From Gemmatimonadota bacterium (lineage in GTDB: Bacteria > Gemmatimonadota > Gemmatimonadetes > Gemmatimonadales > Gemmatimonadaceae): DNA of 32,114 nucleotides. Shown here in pieces: positions 25,695-32,114 of the stretch; position 1 is the stretch's first letter, and every line of letters begins with the position of its first letter. The DNA lies in the NCBI GenBank assembly GCA_028287285.1, contig JAQBPY010000008.1, forward strand, positions 1 through 32,114, in the 5' to 3' direction. A model generated the notes under the pieces. That model saw nothing but the letters and a program-made list of their open reading frames with translations. It was not told where the DNA came from and did not search any database. Position numbers and translations under genes: made by a program.

Positions 25695-26618
25695 TCACTC
25701 GATGAGCGGGAACTCATCGGTCTCCGGGCGATGCGGTGTGCGATTCACCACATAGATGCCCAGCAGCACGAGTCCGCCACCCAGCACCTGCAGCACAGAT
25801 AGGGGCTCGCCCAACAACGGCACGGCAAGGATGGCGGTGATGGGCGCCTGCCCGAGCAATGCGATGGACGTCACCGACACCGGCAGCTTGCCCAGTGCAT
25901 ATGCAACCGACAGGTGCCCCATGATCTGCGTCACGAGCGCAAGCCCGATGAGCGCTGACCAGCTCTTTGCCGAGTAGCCCCAGAGCGGTGTGCCCAGCAC
26001 GAGACAGATGACGAACAGCGTCAGCGCCGCGGCAACGCCGGAAACCGCGCTCATGCTCAACGCATCCATTGTCTGCCGGCTCCGCCGCACGAACAACAAA
26101 TAGCCGGCGTAGCACGCCGACCCCGCGAGGGCGAGGGCATCGCCGAGCCCAAGCTGTGGATGACGCACGAGGTCCATGCCGACAATGGCCAGCATGCCGC
26201 AGAAGCTGATCGCAAAGCCCGCCCAGAAACGCCTTGTCGGCGTGTCCCGGTAGAGAAGCCATGCGCCGAGTGCCACGAAGATGGGCGCATTGGTGCCGAG
26301 CAGCGTGGAGTTGGCCGCGGAGCTCATCATCACGGCCGTGTTGAACAACGCGAGGTCGACGGCGAAAAACACACCGGCAATTGCCGCATCGCGCACGGCA
26401 GCCTTGCCCGGCGCTGGCCTGGACGATCGCGTTGCCAGTGCCCAGGGAACGAACACGATTTGCGCCAACGCCAACCGCCAGAAGGCAGACGTCCAGCCCG
26501 GTACTCCGGACCACCGAACGAACAGCGCAGACCACCCGATGGCAAATACACCAAGGGCCAGGACAGCATACGCTCGCGTTCTACTTATTTCATACCCAAT
26601 ATGCCGCTCAGCTCGCAT
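25695..26618 (-). CDS. DMT-superfamily transporter (EamA type)
   Basis: The protein has 307 residues with about ten hydrophobic helices arranged as two EamA repeats. The first (about 16-140) holds FAIGWSALFVRWSGVPGWTSAFWR and the second (about 155-295) holds GDALALAGSACYAGYLLFVRR and LGQAPITAILAVPLLGEPLSVLQVLGGGLVLLGIY. Such proteins usually export amino acids, metabolites or drugs; the substrate is unknown. The histidine kinase follows after 31 bp, and the Fic gene is divergent across a 145-bp region rich in repeated operator half-sites, so its expression may also be affected by that control. Confidence 0.88.
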   Translation of the reverse strand: MRAERHIGYEISRTRAYAVLALGVFAIGWSALFVRWSGVPGWTSAFWRLALAQIVFVPWALATRSSRPAPGKAAVRDAAIAGVFFAVDLALFNTAVMMSSAANSTLLGTNAPIFVALGAWLLYRDTPTRRFWAGFAISFCGMLAIVGMDLVRHPQLGLGDALALAGSACYAGYLLFVRRSRQTMDALSMSAVSGVAAALTLFVICLVLGTPLWGYSAKSWSALIGLALVTQIMGHLSVAYALGKLPVSVTSIALLGQAPITAILAVPLLGEPLSVLQVLGGGLVLLGIYVVNRTPHRPETDEFPLIE

Positions 26619-26664
26619 TTCTCATAAGTCTTTGTAAAACAACATCTTGCCGTGCCAATGTACA

Positions 26665-26791
26665 TGTTACGCCCAAGAACACATTCCACTAATATGTTAC
26701 ATATTTCCACATATTATAACATGTCGTATTGACGTGTTATGGTGGGTAACGTATACTCCATTCATGTTACAAAAACAGCATAATCGTAACA
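26665..26791. promoter_or_regulatory. Array of seven TGTTAC-like half-sites around the Fic start
   Basis: Direct TGTTA[C/T] copies begin at 26665, 26695, 26735 and 26765 (spacings 30, 40, 30). Inverted copies begin at 26716 (ATAACA), 26746 (GTAACG, one mismatch) and 26786 (GTAACA) (spacings 30, 40). Direct-to-inverted offsets are 21, 11 and 21 bases. All spacings are near multiples of the helical turn, so sites would lie on one face of the DNA. The array covers the promoter and the first codons of the Fic gene. It is probably an operator bound by a dimeric winged-helix protein; the protein is not identified. Confidence 0.7.
26729..26757 (+). promoter_or_regulatory. Near-consensus sigma-70-type promoter for the Fic gene
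   Basis: TTGACG (26729-26734), a 17-base spacer and TATACT (26752-26757) fit the housekeeping promoter well. The expected start is about seven bases on, at or beside the ATG at 26764, so the transcript would be leaderless; no Shine-Dalgarno sequence is present. Two operator half-sites (26735-26740, 26746-26751) fill the spacer. Confidence 0.65.
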
Positions 26792-27924
26792 CGAGAAAAG
26801 CGTGGCACCCGGACCAACCCTACAACACGCTGCCCATGCTCCCCGTGCCGGCAGCCGTGGAAACGCACGACGTCCTGAAGCAGTGCGTCCGCTCCAGGGC
26901 ACTGCTCGCCGAACTGAAGATAGCGGCATCATTGATTCCAAATCCGGCAGTGCTCATCAGTACCCTCCCGCTCCTGGAGGCACAGGCGAGCTCCGAAATC
27001 GAGAACATCGTCACGACGGCGGACAACCTGTTTCGGCATCTCGAAGCGGATGACGATGCGGACCCCGCCACACGCGAAGCGCTCCGTTATCGTGCCGCCC
27101 TTCTCGAGGGTGTGCAGGCGCTCACGGCCAAACCGCTGTCGACCGGCACAGCAGAGATGATCTGCACGCGCATCAAGGGCGTGGAGATGCAAGTCCGCGT
27201 GCAGTCGGGCACACGCATCGCGAACAGCACGACAGGGCAGGTGATCTACACGCCGCCCGAAGGCGACGACCGCCTTCGCACGCTGCTCGGCAACTGGGGC
27301 AGCTTCGTCCATGCCGTGGACGGGTCTGAATCACTCGATCCGCTCGTTCGCATGGCGGTCGCACACTACCAGTTCGAAGCCATTCATCCATTCACCGATG
27401 GAAATGGACGAACGGGGCGCGTCATCAACAGCCTGTTTCTCGTGGAGCAGAAGCTGCTGGCACAACCCATTCTCTACCTCAGCCGCTACATCATCGCCCA
27501 CAAGTCGGATTACTACCGCCTCCTGCTGGAGGTCACGCGCGACGGCGCGTGGGAGCCATGGATCCTCTACATACTTCGCGGCATCGAAGAGACGGCGGCG
27601 TGGACGCTGGACAAGATCGCGGCCATTCGCACGCTCACCACGCTCACGACCGACTACCTGCGCACAAGGTATCCCAAGCTCTACGACCGCGACCTCGTGG
27701 ACGTCATCTTCGAGCAGCCGTATTGCCGCATTCGCAACGTCGTCAACCGCGGGCTCGGCACGCGGCAATCGGCGTCACGATACCTGCACGGCATGGTGAG
27801 TGCCGGCGTGCTGCGTGAAGTCCCATTCGGACGGGAAAAGCTCTTCCTGCATTCGCGGCTGCTCACGCTGCTCACGCAGGACGGAAACGACATCGCGCCC
27901 TTCGTTACGCGCCGGCAAGCCTGA
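26764..27924 (+). CDS. Fic-family AMPylase-like protein with built-in inhibitory helix and C-terminal winged helix
   Basis: I start at ATG 26764 (386 residues); the longer frame to 26647 is AT-rich promoter DNA. A Fic_N-like region precedes the inhibitory motif SSEIEN (76-81; S-x-x-x-E-N), typical of class II Fic proteins that restrain themselves in cis. The catalytic loop HPFTDGNGRTGR (208-219) is intact, with His208 as general base, so nucleotidyl transfer (usually AMP) to a protein hydroxyl is expected. Residues about 305-370 (DLVDVIFEQPYCRIRNVV...SASRYLHGMVSAGVLREV) look like a winged-helix DNA-binding domain. No separate antitoxin gene is adjacent. It overlaps the convergent PadR gene by 20 bp. 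Target is unknown; autoregulation through its own upstream repeats is plausible. Confidence 0.92.
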   Translation: MLQKQHNRNTRKAWHPDQPYNTLPMLPVPAAVETHDVLKQCVRSRALLAELKIAASLIPNPAVLISTLPLLEAQASSEIENIVTTADNLFRHLEADDDADPATREALRYRAALLEGVQALTAKPLSTGTAEMICTRIKGVEMQVRVQSGTRIANSTTGQVIYTPPEGDDRLRTLLGNWGSFVHAVDGSESLDPLVRMAVAHYQFEAIHPFTDGNGRTGRVINSLFLVEQKLLAQPILYLSRYIIAHKSDYYRLLLEVTRDGAWEPWILYILRGIEETAAWTLDKIAAIRTLTTLTTDYLRTRYPKLYDRDLVDVIFEQPYCRIRNVVNRGLGTRQSASRYLHGMVSAGVLREVPFGREKLFLHSRLLTLLTQDGNDIAPFVTRRQA

Positions 27925-28243
27925 CCAACGCCCGCACGTCAATGCCCTTCCACAACCGCTCGCGCATGGCGGCTGTCTCGGCAAGCGCCTTGGCGCCCGC
28001 CCTGCGCAGCGCAAACAGCCTTCGCGACGGACCGTCACCGTGCGTGCGAGTGGACGACAGCAACCTCTTTGCCTCGAGACGGTCCAGCGTGGCATAGACC
28101 GCCCCGATTGCCAGGTCGCGTCCCGTCACACGCTCGATTTCACGACGTATCTCCATGCCGTAGGCGTCGCCGGCAGTGCGAAGCACGGCCACGAGAACCT
28201 GCTCCTCGAATACGCCGAGTGGAGGCGAGGAGGCAGGGCTCAT
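27905..28243 (-). CDS. PadR-family transcriptional regulator
   Basis: The protein has 112 residues, the usual size of short PadR regulators. The winged helix covers about 10-85 (FEEQVLVAVLRTAGDAYGMEIRREIERVTGRDLAIGAVYATLDRLEAKRLL), and a C-terminal dimerisation helix follows. Its ATG overlaps the stop of the ADOP permease gene (ATGA, 28240-28243), so it is translated from the same message and probably represses the operon through the palindrome at 30888-30900. Placement after the permease is less usual than before it. Confidence 0.9.
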   Translation of the reverse strand: MSPASSPPLGVFEEQVLVAVLRTAGDAYGMEIRREIERVTGRDLAIGAVYATLDRLEAKRLLSSTRTHGDGPSRRLFALRRAGAKALAETAAMRERLWKGIDVRALVRLAGA

Positions 28244-30882
28244 TGTTCGCGAAGCACCAGCGCCGGATCGACGCTGCCTGCCCGATGCGCCGGTATGAAC
28301 GCCGCCATCGCTCCAATCACGAGCAGTATTGATGCCGCCGCCGCGAACGCAACGGGATCGACGCTGCTGACGCCATAGAGGAACGACGTGAGCAGCCGGG
28401 ACAATGCCACCGTTCCCACCGCGCCGAACGCGACGCCAACGGCGACGAGCGCCGTACCCTGCCCCACGATGTGCTGGACGACGCGCGAGCCGGGAAGACC
28501 GAGCGCCACGCGGATGGCCCAGTCGCGCTTCCGTCTCGCCGCGAAGTGCGAGATCACACCATAGATGCCAATGGCACCCAGGACGAGCGCCAGTGCGGAG
28601 AGAATCGCCAGCAGCGCCATGATTTGTCGTGCGGGACCAACGGCCGCATCGAACACACGCGACATCGTCGTGCTCTCTTCAACGGCAAAGTCGGGTGCCA
28701 TGCGGCCCACCGTGCGCCGCATGACGTCCAGCATCCCGATCGCCACGGCATCGTTCGACGTGCGAACCACGAAGCTCGCATTGCTCCCCATCCAGAAAGT
28801 TCGGTCGCCCAGATAGTATCGCACCGGCTCCTCGTCATCGGTGAGCGCTGCCTCTGCAACATTGGCCACGACGCCAATCACCTGCCATGTGCCGCGAAAG
28901 CCGCCCATGATCCGCTTGCCGACGGGATCCTCGCCGGGAAAATATTTCTTCGCGAGCGCTTCGTTGATCACCACGGGCCCACCCGTCGTGTCCGATTTGT
29001 CGGAGAGGCCGAAGATCCTGCCGCTCTTGAGATGGATGCCCATCGTCTTGAAGTAGTCCGCAGTCGCCACCCTGAAATACGTGTACGATGACGGCTCGTT
29101 CTCGCGGCCCTCGATGGTGATGTTGAAGCTGTCGCCCTTGCCGCGCAACGGAAGCTTGATCGCGGCCGCTGCCGAGTGCACACCGGGAAGCTCGGCCAGT
29201 GCGGCACGCACCTCCTCGATTTTCTGGCGACGGGCAACGCCGGTCATCTGACCACTCGAGAGCACGTCGATAACGGCGATGCCCGGCGTCTCGATGCCCG
29301 GATTGATGTCGTACAACCTGGACACGCTCCGCACGAGCAGCGCGGCACCCGAAACGATGAGCATCGCGAGCGCGACTTCCATGATCACGAGTCCCTGCTC
29401 GAGACGTCCGCCCCGGCCCTGGATTCCTCCCGTGCGAGCGCTGCCCATGGCGCCGCGCAAGTCTCCCCGCCACAGTGAGACGGCCGGCACGAACACAACC
29501 AGCAGTACCGTTCCCAGCGAGATCGCGAGCGCAACGACGAACATCGTCCAGTCGAACATGGTGCTCTTGCCCCACACGCCAATGGGCAGCGCCGTTGCGA
29601 GCAGGCGGAAACCGGCCGCCGCGATCAGGGCACCGGCGATGCCGGCCGCCATGCCAACGATCAACGCTTCCACCACAATCTGTTGCACCAGGCGCACTCG
29701 GCTCGCGCCAAGCGCGGTGCGCACGGCCATTTCCGTGGCGCGTCCTTCCACCTGGCCGAGCATGAGCGCGGCAACGTTGGCGCATGCGATGAGGAGGATC
29801 AACGCCATGGCGGCGAATGTCGCAACCACGGCCGGGCGCATGGATCCGAGCAGGCGTTCACGCAGCGGGATGACCTTCGGCTCGCGGGTCTTGTCCGCTT
29901 TTGCGGAATACTGAAAGCGCTCGTGCATCACCGTCGTGAGTCGCGAGAGCGGCGTCGCCATGTTGTTCACGTTTTCTCCTGGCCCGACGCGGCCAACGAG
30001 CTCGTAGTTTCCATTTCTTCCAGCAGGATCGAGCACCTTGGGCAGCCAGATGCGGACGGCAGGGTCGGGAAACCAGAAGCCGCGCGGCATCACGCCAACA
30101 ACGGTGCGCGGCGTATCGTCGAGCGTGATGCGCTGGCCAAGGATGGACGGCTTGCCTCCGAGCTCCTGCCAGAGTCCGTAACTGATGACGGCAATCGGCT
30201 CGGCGCCCTGCACATCATCACCCGTCTGAAAGCTTCTGCCAAGAAGCGGCTTTGCACCCAGTACATCGAACAACTCGGATGTGACCGTACGCCCCGGGAG
30301 CAGCCGCATGGTGCCGTCATCCTGCCGCATCGTGACGTCGCCGGGCCGGTATGCGCCGACTGCGCGAAAGCCGGTGAATTTGTCGCGCAGGTAGAGGAAC
30401 TCCTCTTCGGTCCACCAGCCCGGCATCCAGAACGTGACCACTTCATCTGCGTTCGCATAGGGAAGGGGATCGAAGATGAGCGGCCGCGCAACGCCGAACA
30501 CCGCGGTCGTTCCACCGATGCCCAGTGCGAGGGTCACCACGGAGAGCAGCGTGTACGTACGTCGTGCGCGGAGGCGGCGTGCCGCGTAGCGGGCGTCGGC
30601 AAAGAATGTCTTGAGCATGAAACCTCCGGGCTGATACGTGTTGGCGCGTGGCTCGAAACCGGTAATGCTGCGTCTCCAGCTCCATCCCAGCAGTGAGGGC
30701 GCCGAATGAAGCGCCTGGCGCCAGAGCCATTGGCCGGCGACGCCGCGTCCTGCCGACGCGGCGAGTACGGCGTGTTCCTTCAGGAGATCCGCGAGCAGCT
30801 CGTCGCGCTCCGCGCGCGGGAGACAGGCGCGGAGCAGAGCGACAGGCATCCGCGGCGGTGGGGTGCAGGGGGGGTGATCCAT
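28240..30882 (-). CDS. ADOP-type ABC transporter permease (FtsX/MacB-like)
   Basis: The protein has 880 residues. The first 90 form the cytoplasmic cap seen in ADOP (acidobacterial duplicated orphan permease) proteins (LLRACLPRAERDELLADLLKEHAVLAA). Two FtsX-like modules follow. The first has TM1 near 107 (YTLLSVVTLALGIGGTTAVFGV), a MacB-like periplasmic domain to about 345 and three helices. The second repeats this pattern to the C-terminus, with final helices such as ALVLGAIGIYGVISHFAAR. No ATPase gene is adjacent, as usual for this family; cargo is unknown. No clear ribosome-binding site precedes the ATG at 30882; an internal ATG at codon 12 is an alternative. Confidence 0.9.
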   Translation of the reverse strand: MDHPPCTPPPRMPVALLRACLPRAERDELLADLLKEHAVLAASAGRGVAGQWLWRQALHSAPSLLGWSWRRSITGFEPRANTYQPGGFMLKTFFADARYAARRLRARRTYTLLSVVTLALGIGGTTAVFGVARPLIFDPLPYANADEVVTFWMPGWWTEEEFLYLRDKFTGFRAVGAYRPGDVTMRQDDGTMRLLPGRTVTSELFDVLGAKPLLGRSFQTGDDVQGAEPIAVISYGLWQELGGKPSILGQRITLDDTPRTVVGVMPRGFWFPDPAVRIWLPKVLDPAGRNGNYELVGRVGPGENVNNMATPLSRLTTVMHERFQYSAKADKTREPKVIPLRERLLGSMRPAVVATFAAMALILLIACANVAALMLGQVEGRATEMAVRTALGASRVRLVQQIVVEALIVGMAAGIAGALIAAAGFRLLATALPIGVWGKSTMFDWTMFVVALAISLGTVLLVVFVPAVSLWRGDLRGAMGSARTGGIQGRGGRLEQGLVIMEVALAMLIVSGAALLVRSVSRLYDINPGIETPGIAVIDVLSSGQMTGVARRQKIEEVRAALAELPGVHSAAAAIKLPLRGKGDSFNITIEGRENEPSSYTYFRVATADYFKTMGIHLKSGRIFGLSDKSDTTGGPVVINEALAKKYFPGEDPVGKRIMGGFRGTWQVIGVVANVAEAALTDDEEPVRYYLGDRTFWMGSNASFVVRTSNDAVAIGMLDVMRRTVGRMAPDFAVEESTTMSRVFDAAVGPARQIMALLAILSALALVLGAIGIYGVISHFAARRKRDWAIRVALGLPGSRVVQHIVGQGTALVAVGVAFGAVGTVALSRLLTSFLYGVSSVDPVAFAAAASILLVIGAMAAFIPAHRAGSVDPALVLREQ

Positions 30883-30887
30883 ATATA

Positions 30888-30900
30888 TCTACAATGTAGA
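30888..30900. promoter_or_regulatory. 13-bp palindrome, candidate PadR operator
   Basis: TCTACA-A-TGTAGA is a perfect palindrome (30888-30893, 30895-30900) ending five bases upstream of the permease ATG. Its TACA/TGTA core resembles sites bound by small winged-helix repressors, including PadR-type proteins. It would let the downstream PadR repress its own operon. Confidence 0.6.
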
Positions 30901-30969
30901 AAGGACAGCTGCGGCGAGGGCTTGTCAAGGATGGACAGCACGAGGCCTGGAAAGGTTTGTGCCGCGCGT

Positions 30970-32114
30970 TCAGGGCTGGACGTCGAGGGCCCCGCGCACC
31001 GCCTGGATGAGTGATGCACTCTCGAACGGTTTCGCGACAATGGGGATGGTTGCATCAACCGGCGTTCCGCCCTGCAGCGATTCCGAATACCCCGACATGA
31101 ACACGATGCGGATGTTCGGCAGCAGCGCGCGCACGCGCGCCGCCAGCGTGTGGCCATTCATCTCGGGCATCATGAGGTCACTCAACAGCAGGTCGATGGT
31201 GCCGGGGTGGCCGGCGATCATCGCGAGCGCATCATTGCCATGGCGCGCCGGCAGCACCACGTATCCGTGCGAGCGGAGAATGCGGGTTGCGACGTTGCGA
31301 ACCGCATCCTGGTCCTCGACGAGCAGGATGGTCTCGTGTCCTTCTCTTTCCACGCGTCTCTCACTCTCTTCATCGGCGGTGATTGTCCTGCGCTCCGCGA
31401 GCGGCAGGCGAACACGAAACGTCGAACCGGCGCCCGGCGCGCTTTCCACGGAGATGCTGCCCCGCGCGTCCTGCACAATGGAGTATGCGGTCGCAAGACC
31501 GAGACCGGTGCCCTTGCCCTGCTCCTTGGTCGTGAAGAACGGCTCGAAGATGCGCGCACTCGTGTCCGCATCCATGCCGATGCCGGTGTCGCTCACGGTG
31601 AGCAACGCCTGCGGCACGTCGCCGTCGGTCACGAGGGACGTTTCCACGACGAGTGCTCCTCCATCGGGCATCGCATCGCGTGCATTGAGTGCGAGGTTCA
31701 TGATCATCTGCTCGACCTGCGCGGGATCGGCATAGACGATCACGGGCTCGCGGGAGGTGACGGCCACGAACTCGATGTGCGACCCGATCGTCCGCCGCAG
31801 CATGCGCTCCACGTTGCGCAGCTTCACGTTCAGGTCAAGCAGCCGGCGCTCCGCCACCTGCTTCCTGGAAAAGAGCAGCAGCTGGCGCGTGAGCGACGCT
31901 GCACGGTCGGCCGCATCGCGAATGGCCACTGCATCGTCGCGGAAGGCATCAGCGAGCCCGCCCTCCTCGAGCAGGAACTGCGTGTGCACGGAGATGACGG
32001 TGAGCAGGTTGTTGAAGTCGTGCGCCACTCCACCCGCCAGCATGCCAACGACTTCCATCTTGTGCGCACGCCGCAGCTCGGCCTCCATGCGCGTGCGCTC
32101 GGAGACGTCGGCAA
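30970..32114 (-). CDS. Hybrid sensor histidine kinase with C-terminal receiver (5' end outside window)
   Basis: The frame stays open to the window edge (ADVSERTR precedes Met at 32088), so the N-terminus, probably a PAS sensor, is missing. Counting from that Met, the dimerisation motif LAGGVAHDFNNLL has His23, followed by N-box NLALNARDAM (131-140), DTGIGMD (167-173) and FEPFFTTKEQGKGTGLGL (181-198). The receiver starts near 252 (ETILLVEDQDAVR) with phospho-acceptor Asp304 (LLSDLMMPEMNG) and Lys353 (VAKPF). This 'HDFNN' class often feeds diverse outputs; the target is unknown. It lies about 90 bp upstream of the ADOP gene on the same strand. Confidence 0.92.
   Translation of the reverse strand, partial: ADVSERTRMEAELRRAHKMEVVGMLAGGVAHDFNNLLTVISVHTQFLLEEGGLADAFRDDAVAIRDAADRAASLTRQLLLFSRKQVAERRLLDLNVKLRNVERMLRRTIGSHIEFVAVTSREPVIVYADPAQVEQMIMNLALNARDAMPDGGALVVETSLVTDGDVPQALLTVSDTGIGMDADTSARIFEPFFTTKEQGKGTGLGLATAYSIVQDARGSISVESAPGAGSTFRVRLPLAERRTITADEESERRVEREGHETILLVEDQDAVRNVATRILRSHGYVVLPARHGNDALAMIAGHPGTIDLLLSDLMMPEMNGHTLAARVRALLPNIRIVFMSGYSESLQGGTPVDATIPIVAKPFESASLIQAVRGALDVQP

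Noticed and set aside
26619-26763. Small antitoxin gene upstream of Fic
   Set aside because: The AT-rich stretch holds promoter and operator repeats but no plausible open frame; the Fic protein carries its own inhibitory motif.

Overview
This window is a gene-dense, high-GC bacterial chromosome segment of housekeeping and accessory genes. I see no phage, transposase, CRISPR array, rRNA or tRNA. The mix of families is what I would expect from a Gemmatimonadota-type soil or freshwater bacterium: a CBM9/DUF5916 outer-membrane barrel, a PadR-regulated ADOP-type ABC permease, a membrane-linked Ser/Thr kinase, a sorbosone-dehydrogenase-like propeller with HEAT repeats plus a separate cytochrome c, and an orphan RND pump. 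Acidobacteriota is the main alternative. This assignment is inferred from gene content, not from a marker gene.

Layout. 1-102 holds a 26-bp tandem repeat that runs into the stop codon of an SRPBCC protein (minus). A divergent gene at 710 encodes an apparently degenerate double class III cyclase-like protein. A minus-strand block follows: DUF5916 barrel, SDR oxidoreductase, PilZ protein and Bcr/CflA-type MFS pump. The MFS gene is divergent from a LysR regulator, with a 19-bp dyad between them. At 8360-12356 (minus) lie an RND permease and a HAD phosphatase. A gap of about 390 bp without a convincing gene follows. Then comes a minus-strand run of LysR, PfkB sugar kinase, cytochrome c and propeller/HEAT protein (12744-17813). 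Divergent from it is a tightly packed plus-strand set: NIPSNAP protein, Ser/Thr kinase and alpha/beta hydrolase (17922-21572). After an intergenic repeat come AlkB, a small exported barrel-like protein, a PLP-dependent decarboxylase-like enzyme and a tiny lmo0937-type membrane protein. On the minus strand are a histidine kinase and a DMT transporter. Divergent from these is a Fic protein (26764-27924). The window ends with PadR, the ADOP permease and the 3' part of a hybrid histidine kinase cut by the window edge.

Functional themes are efflux and transport (MFS, RND, DMT, ADOP), each beside a plausible regulator or sensor; signalling (PilZ, cyclase-like protein, Ser/Thr kinase, two histidine kinases, Fic); and a putative periplasmic dehydrogenase-cytochrome pair.

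The most unusual signal is upstream of the Fic gene. Seven TGTTAC-like half-sites are spaced by multiples of about 10 bp around a near-consensus promoter (TTGACG, 17 bp, TATACT). The promoter's predicted transcription start falls at or next to the Fic ATG. This suggests a leaderless, tightly repressed, possibly autoregulated Fic gene.
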